Assembly (NCBI RefSeq): GCF_000017685.1 | Contig: NC_010602.1 | Span: 1,054,001 to 1,118,000 of the forward strand | Direction: 5' to 3' | Origin: Leptospira biflexa serovar Patoc strain 'Patoc 1 (Paris)' | Lineage (GTDB): Bacteria; Spirochaetota; Leptospiria; Leptospirales; Leptospiraceae | Length of the DNA: 64,000 bases | In this document: positions 48,349-55,789 of the stretch, piece after piece | Layout of the letters: each line of letters opens with the position of its first letter | How positions within the stretch are numbered: position 1 is the stretch's first letter | Position numbers and translations under genes: made by a program | The notes under the pieces: generated by a model | What the model was told of the DNA's origin: nothing | What the model saw: only the letters and a program-made list of their open reading frames with translations | Databases searched by the model: none

Positions 48349-48990
48349 ATGAATTTGATGGTTCGATTGGTTTTCAGTTTTGTTTTTTTACTTTGTATTT
48401 CCTGTAATTTTCATTATTTTGCACTCGCAAACGAAACGAACACACAAGCTCCAGACCTAGACAAGATCGCTGGGGATAAAATTCGGTTCCATCTCATCCG
48501 AGTGGAAGAAACACCAAAAGCCAATTTGTACAATGCACCGGCCTTGGAGTTTGAACTGGCAAAATCAAAACTTTTTAAGTTAAGTCGTTCTTCCAAACTC
48601 AATCTCACGTATACAACGAAAACCGGTACAGAAACGGCAGGGATCTCGGCACTCATGTTTTTACTGACACTTGGCATCTTCCCTTCATTTGTGGAAACCC
48701 ATTCCAATGTCACCTTCACTCTCATGGACAGAGAAGACAAAAAAATCTTCCGAGATTACTCATATCCCATCCAAGGGAGAAGGATCATTTCTTGGTTAAC
48801 GATCCCTTTTTATATCGTTCTCCCGATATTTTCTGATTCCGTAGACGGTGGTGTGAATTACGAAACTTCCAATGTATCATTACGGATGTTAGTCGAAGTC
48901 TTTGAAGCAGACTTGGCAAAAGACTGTTTGGAAAATCCAGAACTTCTCGAAACCTTACGCAACAAAGGGAACGAATCCATCGAACTTTAA
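48349..48990 (+). CDS. Putative lipoprotein of unknown function
   Basis: A 213-residue protein with lipoprotein signal peptide MVRLVFSFVFLLCISC (lipid Cys near 19). The mature part contains two further hydrophobic segments (about 101-115 ISALMFLLTLGIFPS and about 150-164 WLTIPFYIVLPIFSD), which fits a lipoprotein with membrane-inserted hairpins as seen in several Leptospira families. No domain recognised. It stands alone between two convergent regions; the PP2C gene lies opposite downstream. Confidence 0.75.
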   Translation: MNLMVRLVFSFVFLLCISCNFHYFALANETNTQAPDLDKIAGDKIRFHLIRVEETPKANLYNAPALEFELAKSKLFKLSRSSKLNLTYTTKTGTETAGISALMFLLTLGIFPSFVETHSNVTFTLMDREDKKIFRDYSYPIQGRRIISWLTIPFYIVLPIFSDSVDGGVNYETSNVSLRMLVEVFEADLAKDCLENPELLETLRNKGNESIEL

Positions 48991-49046
48991 AAATGAGTCC
49001 ATTCGTTTGAGGGAAATTCGACTCTCTGCAGTGAGAATCCTGAATC

Positions 49047-50807
49047 TCATTTTCGATCGACGATCAGGATCGTCACATCATCGGCAAACTCATTGGAATT
49101 TACATAGTCTTTTGCTTCTTGGATGAGTGAGTTGGCACAATCTTGTGCTGACTTTGATTTCCCTTTTATAATTGCCTTTTGGAACAATTCATCGTCATAA
49201 CGTTTGTTATGGTCTTTTGACATATGTTCGGTAATTCCGTCGGTATACAATACCAAACGGTCTCCGGATCCAAACGAAAACTTTTTTTCCTCATAATAGA
49301 GATCGGGAATGAGACCAAGGATTTTTCCTTTCACATCCAAAGCAGAGGCATCGGCACTCGTCCCTTTCATCAAAAAAGGTGCATGGTGGCCTGCATTGGC
49401 ACAGAGGATGGAATTTTCTTTTAAATTGATGATTCCATAAAATGCAGTTAAGAAATTACCTGCCAGTTTCCCAAATAACATATGATTGAGTGTGGTTAAA
49501 AATAGAGAAGGACTTAGTTTGATATCGGGTTCAAAATTTTTGAGAACCATATGGGACATCGCTGCAAGTACGGCAGCCGAAAGTCCGTGTCCAGATATAT
49601 CCGCAATCAAAATGGAATATTGAAATTCATCAATTTCTGTGACATCATAAAAATCACCTCCCACTTGTTCGAGTGGAATGTGAGAGACTCCATAACTCAA
49701 TTCTTTGGTTTCTGGCAAAACCGATGGCATGATTTTTTGCATGATGTTTTTGGCACGGTTCAGCTCCTTTCCTGTATCCACAATTTGGTGGAAGAGTTGG
49801 GCATTTTTAATCGTGTTACTGAGTCTTGCTGCAATGTTTGTGAGTAGGTCTAAATCAGAATGTTGGAAGGCATACCCTGAGAGTTTGTTATTGATGCTAA
49901 TCACTCCCAAAAGTTCGTTTTGGTAAATGAGTGGTGCTGAGATGAGTGATTTGGATTCAAATCGAAATGGGGAAAGTTGATTGTACCTTGGATCCATATC
50001 CAAATTATGGATGAGTAAACTTTCTTTTTTTTCAGCGACCCAACCCGAAACCCCTTTTCCAAAAGGAACTTTGATTTGGTCATACGCATCTTCCGGGATT
50101 CCTTTTGCCGCAAGAATACCTAACTCTTGTTGGGTTGTGTTTGCGAGGTAGATGGTTCCAGAGCTTGCCCCTAAGTATTCCAAAACTCGGTTTAACATCC
50201 ACTTTCCTAGTTCATTTAAACTTTTTTCGGAAACCGATAGTTTTTCAAATTCATAGAGTAAGGAAAGTTCTAAAATCCGTTTGTCCAAACTATCTTTCGT
50301 ATTGGCATTTTGAATGGCTGTGGCAGCAACTTCTGATAGAGAAATCAAATATTCTAAATCGGCATCATTAAAAATTCGATCATTGGTTTTGTTGATGACT
50401 TCAAGTGTTCCAATGAGCCTTTCTTCGACAAAGAGAGGGACACAAATGAGAGACTTGGTTTTGAATCCCGTACGTTTGTCCATACTCGGATTGAATCTTG
50501 GGTCTTTGTAGGCATCTTCGAGTGCGATTGGTTTTTTTTCTTTGGCAACCATACCTACGATGCCTTCGCCAAATTCCAAACGTGCATATTCCTGGATGAT
50601 TTCCCCTTTTTCTCCCAAGGCCACTTCACAATACAAAAATTCATCGTTTTCTAGTAAGAATAAGGAACTTGCCTCCGCCTCTAACAAATCTTTGGAATAC
50701 AACATGATGAGAGGGAGAAGTTGGTGCAGGTCTAAATTTGCATTCAGAATCGATGAAATATGAAGTAGGCTACGGAATTTACTAAGACTAGTTTGCGGAT
50801 CGGTCAT
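49047..50807 (-). CDS. GAF-GAF-PP2C (SpoIIE/RsbU-type) phosphatase
   Basis: A 586-residue cytoplasmic signalling protein. GAF 1 spans about 20-170 (EAEASSLFLLENDEFLYCEV), GAF 2 about 190-335 (SGWVAEKKESLLIHNLDMDP), a short coiled coil, then the PP2C domain about 375-585 with GGDFYDV at about 395 and LIADISGHGLSAAVLAAMSH at about 412. Each has the Asp/Gly metal motifs of active phosphatases. It likely dephosphorylates a STAS antagonist under control of ligands bound by the GAF domains. The STAS protein at 22595 is a possible but unproven target. Confidence 0.93.
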   Translation of the reverse strand: MTDPQTSLSKFRSLLHISSILNANLDLHQLLPLIMLYSKDLLEAEASSLFLLENDEFLYCEVALGEKGEIIQEYARLEFGEGIVGMVAKEKKPIALEDAYKDPRFNPSMDKRTGFKTKSLICVPLFVEERLIGTLEVINKTNDRIFNDADLEYLISLSEVAATAIQNANTKDSLDKRILELSLLYEFEKLSVSEKSLNELGKWMLNRVLEYLGASSGTIYLANTTQQELGILAAKGIPEDAYDQIKVPFGKGVSGWVAEKKESLLIHNLDMDPRYNQLSPFRFESKSLISAPLIYQNELLGVISINNKLSGYAFQHSDLDLLTNIAARLSNTIKNAQLFHQIVDTGKELNRAKNIMQKIMPSVLPETKELSYGVSHIPLEQVGGDFYDVTEIDEFQYSILIADISGHGLSAAVLAAMSHMVLKNFEPDIKLSPSLFLTTLNHMLFGKLAGNFLTAFYGIINLKENSILCANAGHHAPFLMKGTSADASALDVKGKILGLIPDLYYEEKKFSFGSGDRLVLYTDGITEHMSKDHNKRYDDELFQKAIIKGKSKSAQDCANSLIQEAKDYVNSNEFADDVTILIVDRK

Positions 50808-50944
50808 ACAGGCAACAAACCAATCTTTCCAATGGATTCCCTTTCGTCGATTTAGAAATTTTGGTCTTTTTATGGCCGATTTAGGGAAAGGGAAAAAAGA
50901 ACCGTTTCACCTTCACCGTGTTTTTTGATCCAAGAAATACAAAT

Positions 50945-50964
50945 CCATTGACTTACATCAATGG
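50945..50964 (+). promoter_or_regulatory. FNR/CRP-family (NNR/DNR-like) operator of nirK
   Basis: CCATTGA-CTTACA-TCAATGG, a perfect 7-base inverted repeat whose core TTGAC-N4-ATCAA differs from the FNR/DNR consensus at one base. A -10 element TATTAT is at 50984-50989, predicting a start near 50996; the palindrome centre (50954.5) is then at -41.5, the class II activator position. It implies induction by low oxygen or nitrogen oxides. Confidence 0.8.
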
Positions 50965-50983
50965 ATGCATTCATATTCTGTGG

Positions 50984-50989
50984 TATTAT
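50984..50989 (+). promoter_or_regulatory. -10 element of the nirK promoter
   Basis: TATTAT, matching the sigma-70 -10 box in five of six positions and correctly spaced from the FNR-type palindrome for a class II promoter without a -35 box. Confidence 0.6.
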
Positions 50990-51002
50990 TTGATTCTAGG
51001 AA

Positions 51003-52409
51003 ATGGTAAACAATATGAATCCAATCAAAACAAAACAAATTGTCCTCTTTCTTTTCCTTTCATTCCTACTTGTCGCTTTTGTCAATTGCGGAAAAGAAAC
51101 TGTGGAAGAAGCAAAACTCACTTATGCACCTGAAGTCCCTCCACATATCGATCGAACAAACGAGGCAAAGGTGGTTGTGAATATGGAAACTGTGGAAGTT
51201 GTTGGTCGCCTTGCCGATGGAGTGGAGTATACGTTTTGGACATTTGGAGGCTCAGTGCCAGGCCCTATGATCCGAGTGAGAGAAGGGGACAATGTTGAGT
51301 TCCACTTAAAAAACCACCCCACAAGCAAAATGCCACATAACATTGATTTGCACGCTGTGACAGGGCAAGGTGGTGGGGCCGCGGCTTCCCTCACAATCCC
51401 AGGCCATGCTTCCAAATTTTCCTTTAAGGCTCTGAATCCCGGACTTTATATCTACCACTGCGCCACGTCTCCCGTGGGAATGCACATCGCCAACGGGATG
51501 TATGGACTTATTTATGTGCAACCAAAAGACGACCTTCCCAAAGTGGATAAGGAATACTATGTGGTCCAAAGTGAGTTTTATACCAAAGGCAGAAATGGGG
51601 AACCTGGTCTTCAGCCATTTAGCATGGAAAAGGCGATCACAGAAATTCCTGATTATGTAGTTTTTAATGGTTCTGTTGGATCATTGGTAGAGGAACGAGC
51701 CATCACTGCAAAAGTGGGAGAAAAAGTTCGATTGTATGTTGGGAATGGTGGTCCCAATTTGGTTTCCAGCTTCCATGTGATTGGTGAAATATTTGATTCT
51801 GTTTACACCGAAGGTGGAGTATTGGCCAATCAAAAAAATGTACAAACCACTCTCATCCCTGCTGGTGGTTCCGCTATCGTTGATTTCACAGTTGATGTCC
51901 CAGGAACTCTAATATTAGTAGACCACTCGATCTTTCGCACATTTAACAAAGGTTCGCTTGGTATGTTAAAAGTAGAAGGGGAACAAAATCCAAACGTCTA
52001 TTCTGGAAAACAAGAAGATACTGTGTATTTACCAGAAGGTCCAGCGATCCAACGTATGGTCACCGAAGTCAAACCGAAGGCAACAACCAAATCGAAGGAA
52101 GAAATTTTGGCGAATGGAGCACGTGTTTACCAATCCGTTTGTTCTGCTTGCCATATGAAAGAAGGGCAAGGTGTGCAAGGTGTATTCCCACCACTTGCCA
52201 AATCAGATTATCTAAATGCAGATAAAAATCGCGCCATCCAAGTGCTGAAAAAAGGTTTGAGTGGTCCCATCACCGTGAATGGCCAAAAATACAATAACGT
52301 GATGCCACATTTAGAACTCTCTAACGAAGAGATCGCAAGTGTGCTCAGTTATGTATACAACCAATGGGGAAACAAAGGGATCATGGTGACAGAACAAGAA
52401 GTGAAGTAA
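51003..52409 (+). CDS. nirK: Copper nitrite reductase with C-terminal cytochrome c domain
   Basis: A 468-residue exported enzyme that reduces nitrite to nitric oxide. Lipoprotein-type signal ending AFVNC. Two cupredoxin domains: type 1 copper His in [10 protein letters not shown] at about 110, Cys-His in YIYHCATSP at about 150 and His/Met in [10 protein letters not shown]; the catalytic Asp/His pair is D and H of HNIDLH, and the second-domain ligands are in SFHVIGE and LVDHSIF. A class I cytochrome c follows (CSACH at about 379-383, axial Met in NNVMPHL), a built-in electron donor. ATG at 51003 would leave only a 7-base leader; ATG at 51015 (MNPIKTKQ) is an alternative. First gene of the nirK-nirV-sco run. 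Confidence 0.93.
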   Translation: MVNNMNPIKTKQIVLFLFLSFLLVAFVNCGKETVEEAKLTYAPEVPPHIDRTNEAKVVVNMETVEVVGRLADGVEYTFWTFGGSVPGPMIRVREGDNVEFHLKNHPTSKMPHNIDLHAVTGQGGGAAASLTIPGHASKFSFKALNPGLYIYHCATSPVGMHIANGMYGLIYVQPKDDLPKVDKEYYVVQSEFYTKGRNGEPGLQPFSMEKAITEIPDYVVFNGSVGSLVEERAITAKVGEKVRLYVGNGGPNLVSSFHVIGEIFDSVYTEGGVLANQKNVQTTLIPAGGSAIVDFTVDVPGTLILVDHSIFRTFNKGSLGMLKVEGEQNPNVYSGKQEDTVYLPEGPAIQRMVTEVKPKATTKSKEEILANGARVYQSVCSACHMKEGQGVQGVFPPLAKSDYLNADKNRAIQVLKKGLSGPITVNGQKYNNVMPHLELSNEEIASVLSYVYNQWGNKGIMVTEQEVK

Positions 52410-52492
52410 TGTACATTTCTCCATTCGAGAAACTAAAGGTATTCGAGAGTTTGTTTTTGGTTTTGTTTGTGAATCCAAAGAAAGGTCATTAG

Positions 52493-53287
52493 GTGACGAA
52501 TATGATTCGATTTTCCCCATCCTGGAACTATGCTTTGGTTCTCTTTTTTTTGACTTCGTTCACTTTGTATTCGGAAATGGTGAGAATCCCTTCGGGGAAA
52601 TGGAAACCATTTTTAAAAGACGATTCATTGAAGATCAATAGTGAGATCAAGGTAAATGGTTTTTTTATGGATGTTTACCCTGTCACACAGGGAGAGTTTT
52701 ATGAATTCACTTTAAAGCACCCCGATTGGAAAAAAGGAAAACCATCCTCTTTGTTTGTAGATGCAGGTTACCTTTCCGATTGGAAGGATGGGAAACCAAA
52801 AGAAAAAGATCGATTATCGCCTGTTACCTATATTTCTTGGTTTGCTGCAAAGGCATATTGTGAATCTAAGGGGAAACGATTGCCTACAGAAGCCGAGTGG
52901 GAGTATGTAGCAAGTATTCCACCCCAAGGAAAAAACAAAAAAGAGATCGAAGCCGTGATCTTAAAATGGTATGGGGAACGAAGACCAGAAGTTTTGCCAA
53001 AGGTTGGAAATTACAAAAATAAGTTAGGTGTGTATGACCAACATGGAATCATTTGGGAATGGGTGTATGATTTTAACAACTCATCTGTCACCGGTGATTC
53101 TAGGCAAGATTCTGATATTGAAAGTAGTCTTTTTTGTGGAGGTGGTTCTCTCAAAGCGAACGATTTTACCAATTATGCTTCTTATATGCGTTATGGTTAC
53201 CGTGCAGGTTTAAAAGGTTGGTACACTGCGAAGTATTTAGGATTTCGATGTGTGGCTGACCAAAATAGTAAGGAAGGTTCTTTATGA
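52493..53287 (+). CDS. nirV: NirV-like formylglycine-generating-enzyme-family protein
   Basis: A 264-residue exported protein of the FGE-sulfatase (SUMF1) fold: the repeats FFMDVYPVTQGEFYEFT (about 57-73), PVTYISWFAAKAYCESKGKR and LPTEAEWEYVAS (about 107-138), and C-terminal GIIWEWVYDFN and YRAGLKGWYTAKYLGFRC. Such proteins are regularly encoded beside copper nitrite reductase (NirV); their exact role is not settled, and formylglycine activity is not implied because the two catalytic cysteines are not clear. GTG at 52493 and ATG at 52502 both have ribosome sites. Its stop overlaps the sco start. Confidence 0.85.
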   Translation: MTNMIRFSPSWNYALVLFFLTSFTLYSEMVRIPSGKWKPFLKDDSLKINSEIKVNGFFMDVYPVTQGEFYEFTLKHPDWKKGKPSSLFVDAGYLSDWKDGKPKEKDRLSPVTYISWFAAKAYCESKGKRLPTEAEWEYVASIPPQGKNKKEIEAVILKWYGERRPEVLPKVGNYKNKLGVYDQHGIIWEWVYDFNNSSVTGDSRQDSDIESSLFCGGGSLKANDFTNYASYMRYGYRAGLKGWYTAKYLGFRCVADQNSKEGSL

Positions 53288-53907
53288 TTTTTATGAATTC
53301 AAAATTTTTTATATCCACTTTGATCCTACTTTTAGGATTTTTTTCTTTCACTTGTGATGATCACAATTCAAGTTCGAGCCACCACCATGAACACGAACCT
53401 TTACTCGCCGCAAGTGAACCGGCAAGTGGTAGTTTAATGGAATTAAAAAACCAATGGTCGACAGAAGATGGAAAAGTAGTCAGTTTCGCCAACTGGAAAG
53501 GAAAACCATTTCTCATCAGTATGTTTTATGCGTCTTGTATCTCCATCTGTCCTAGGTTAGTCACTGACTTGGAACAAGTGGCAAAAAAAATCCAATCTGA
53601 AACGGGTAAAGCCCCCAATGTTATACTGGTAAGTTTTGATTCTGAAAAAGACAAACCAGAGATTTTAAAGGACTATAAAAAGAAAATGGGACTTGGCCAA
53701 AATTGGACCTTACTCAATGGAAAGGAAGAGGATGTTCGAATGTTGTCCGTTGTCCTTGGGATCAATTATAAAAAAATGGCAAGTGGTGAATTCAATCATT
53801 CTGCAGTGATCACTTTATTTGACAAAGATGGAACCAATGTTTCGCGATTCGAGGGGATCGGAACGAATTCCGAACAAATGGTAAAAATCTTTGCTTCGAT
53901 GAATTGA
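53284..53907 (+). CDS. SCO1/SenC-type copper chaperone, lipoprotein
   Basis: A 207-residue thioredoxin-fold protein with signal peptide ending in FSFTC (lipid Cys), a histidine-rich patch (SSHHHEHE, about 33-40) and the copper site CISIC at about 84-88, plus the third ligand His in EFNHSAVI at about 172. SCO proteins deliver copper to the CuA site of oxidases; in this operon the likely client is NirK. The His-rich linker may gather copper in the periplasm (inference). Overlaps nirV by four bases (ATGA). Confidence 0.92.
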   Translation: MIFMNSKFFISTLILLLGFFSFTCDDHNSSSSHHHEHEPLLAASEPASGSLMELKNQWSTEDGKVVSFANWKGKPFLISMFYASCISICPRLVTDLEQVAKKIQSETGKAPNVILVSFDSEKDKPEILKDYKKKMGLGQNWTLLNGKEEDVRMLSVVLGINYKKMASGEFNHSAVITLFDKDGTNVSRFEGIGTNSEQMVKIFASMN

Positions 53908-53947
53908 TTTGTTTCCATCTTGCAGATTTGAATTGTCAAACGATGAT

Positions 53948-53970
53948 CTAATTGGATTTTATCCAATTAG
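53948..53970 (+). repeat. Perfect inverted repeat at the start of the hydrolase gene
   Basis: CTAATTGGAT/ATCCAATTAG, ten-base perfect arms with a TTT loop, ending at the base before the ATG at 53971. It occupies the place of the ribosome site, of which there is no other trace. It could be an operator, a translation-blocking hairpin, or the 3' end of the nirK operon transcript. Confidence 0.75.
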
Positions 53971-55029
53971 ATGAAATCCATTTCTACAAATTTCCGTTTT
54001 GATTTTTTTTATTCGATTCTCCTTCTCATTTTATTTCTGAACTTTTTCAATTGCAAAAAAGAAACAGAAACAAACGAAGATTTGGTGACACTTCTTGGTT
54101 TGAATATATACGCTCGTTCTTGTGCTGGCCAAAATACTTTCCCATCCAATGGGACAGTGGGAAGTCTCATCCGTTACCAAGTCCGACCTTCCATCACTTC
54201 GACTGCGATCACTTCAGATAACAACCCACATCATGTTTACCCACCTCTCTCTAGTGTTACCAAAAAAAATATTCTGTCTGTCTTTTATCCAGGAACTGGT
54301 TCCTCTCCTTGTGAAATTGGCGCCATTTTACAACAAGGCGCCTCAAGAGGGTATCATGTCATTGGACTTAGTTACCCCAATAGTGAAGCAGTCAATTCTA
54401 TCTGCAACCAAGGAGCCGCAAGAAATGATGCAAGCTGTTTTGAAAACTTACGGAACGAAGTAGTGACAGGATCACAAGTTTCATCTTATGTTTCCGTTGA
54501 CGGAAACAATTCGATTGAGGGTAGACTTTTATCATTATTATTGTATCTGTCTAGAACCTATCCCAATGATGGTTGGGATGGGTTTTTGACTGGTGGGGCC
54601 ATCAACTGGCCTTCTGTATATGTGGGAGGCCATTCTCAAGGGAGTGGGCATGCAGCATTCCATGGGAAACTTCGAAATGTAGGCCGTGTTTCCATTTATA
54701 GTGGAGTTTCGGACTATAGTTTACAATCCGCTTCGATTCCTTCTTGGTTTAGTAATGCGCAAGTAGCTCCTGCTGGTTCCTATTACGGCCTCATTCATGA
54801 AAATGATACGGTGGCAAATTTTAGTGGGAACGCAAACCAGGTAACGGATGTTTGGCTAAATCAATTCGGTATGACAGGAGCATTGACAAATACCAATGCG
54901 GGTGCACCGTTTGGAAATAGCAAACGTTTGGTGACGACAGCATGTAATGGTATGGGCGCTGCCGTTTTGCATAGTTGTCCCATGACCAATGGTTTCCAAA
55001 CCATTTGGAATTACATCAGTTATCCTTAA
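53971..55029 (+). CDS. Alpha/beta-hydrolase-like lipoprotein
   Basis: A 352-residue lipoprotein (signal ending LNFFNC). The nucleophile elbow GGHSQGSGHAAFHG at about 216 fits an alpha/beta hydrolase; candidates for the acid and histidine lie in GLIHENDTVANFSGN (Asp) and the C-terminal LHSCPMTNGF (His). The layout recalls BPSS1187-type predicted hydrolases. Six cysteines (CAGQN, CEIGA, CNQGA, CFEN, TACNG, CPMT) may form disulfides. Substrate unknown. The ribosome site is replaced by a perfect hairpin. Confidence 0.8.
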   Translation: MKSISTNFRFDFFYSILLLILFLNFFNCKKETETNEDLVTLLGLNIYARSCAGQNTFPSNGTVGSLIRYQVRPSITSTAITSDNNPHHVYPPLSSVTKKNILSVFYPGTGSSPCEIGAILQQGASRGYHVIGLSYPNSEAVNSICNQGAARNDASCFENLRNEVVTGSQVSSYVSVDGNNSIEGRLLSLLLYLSRTYPNDGWDGFLTGGAINWPSVYVGGHSQGSGHAAFHGKLRNVGRVSIYSGVSDYSLQSASIPSWFSNAQVAPAGSYYGLIHENDTVANFSGNANQVTDVWLNQFGMTGALTNTNAGAPFGNSKRLVTTACNGMGAAVLHSCPMTNGFQTIWNYISYP

Positions 55030-55050
55030 ACTTAATCTAGGTTCGTAAAG

Positions 55051-55785
55051 TTAGAATGTTGGGAGGCGTTTGAAGATCCATTCCGGAATCATTCGAATCC
55101 CAAACATGATAAAATACCAAGGCCAACGTATGTATACTTGGTCTTTTCTCCCAAGACCGGCTGTTACAATTTTTTCCCCCGCTTCCTCTGGTTGTAATGT
55201 CAACCAAGGAATCAAATTATGACCAAGAGACATCTTGGTGTAGACTGGACCGAGTAGGATCGTCCCTATATGAACACCATTCGGATACACTAAGGCACGT
55301 AATCCGGAGAGATAGGTGGTCAAACAAGCCTTCGCACTTCCATAAACATAATTCAATTTCCTTCCCCTTTCTCCTGCCACAGAACTGACAACGGTTATGG
55401 TTCCAGATTTTCTCATTTCCATTTGAAGGGAGAATATATTTAATAAAGCAGCAACGCCCGTGAAGTTGATTTGAATGGTTTTTTCTAATTCTCTCCAGTT
55501 TTCCCTGGCTCTCTTCTGGTCTTCATAATAACCAACTAGGAAAAATATATGATTGGGAATACCATTCAGCGATGTTACAAACGAATCAAACGAATGCATT
55601 TCTGTAATATCCAATTCAAAGATATTCACGACAACATTGTACTTTGAAATGATTTTGGTTTGTAATTCGGATAACTTTTGTTTGTTTCTACCAGTTAAGG
55701 AAAGGGAATGTCCTCGTTTTGCCAATGCATCCACTACCCAAATTCCGATATCCGAAGTTGCTCCCACAACTAATGAATGTTCCAT
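55051..55785 (-). CDS. Short-chain dehydrogenase/reductase
   Basis: A 244-residue classical SDR: cofactor loop VVGATSDIGIWVVDALAKRG (about 6-25), the VVSSVAGERGRKLN catalytic-Ser segment at about 135, and YGSAKACLTTYL with the catalytic Tyr and Lys at about 150-154. The N-terminal loop (GxxSDIG) prefers NAD(H) or NADP(H) without clear signs. Substrate unknown. ATG at 55785 is four bases past the kinase stop, so it is the last gene of the ECF41 operon. Confidence 0.92.
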   Translation of the reverse strand: MEHSLVVGATSDIGIWVVDALAKRGHSLSLTGRNKQKLSELQTKIISKYNVVVNIFELDITEMHSFDSFVTSLNGIPNHIFFLVGYYEDQKRARENWRELEKTIQINFTGVAALLNIFSLQMEMRKSGTITVVSSVAGERGRKLNYVYGSAKACLTTYLSGLRALVYPNGVHIGTILLGPVYTKMSLGHNLIPWLTLQPEEAGEKIVTAGLGRKDQVYIRWPWYFIMFGIRMIPEWIFKRLPTF

Positions 55786-55789
55786 CAAT

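Noticed and set aside
55072..55090. A cattcgaatccc stretch resembling a tRNA T-arm
   Set aside because: It lies inside the short-chain dehydrogenase gene and no acceptor or anticodon stem can be folded around it.
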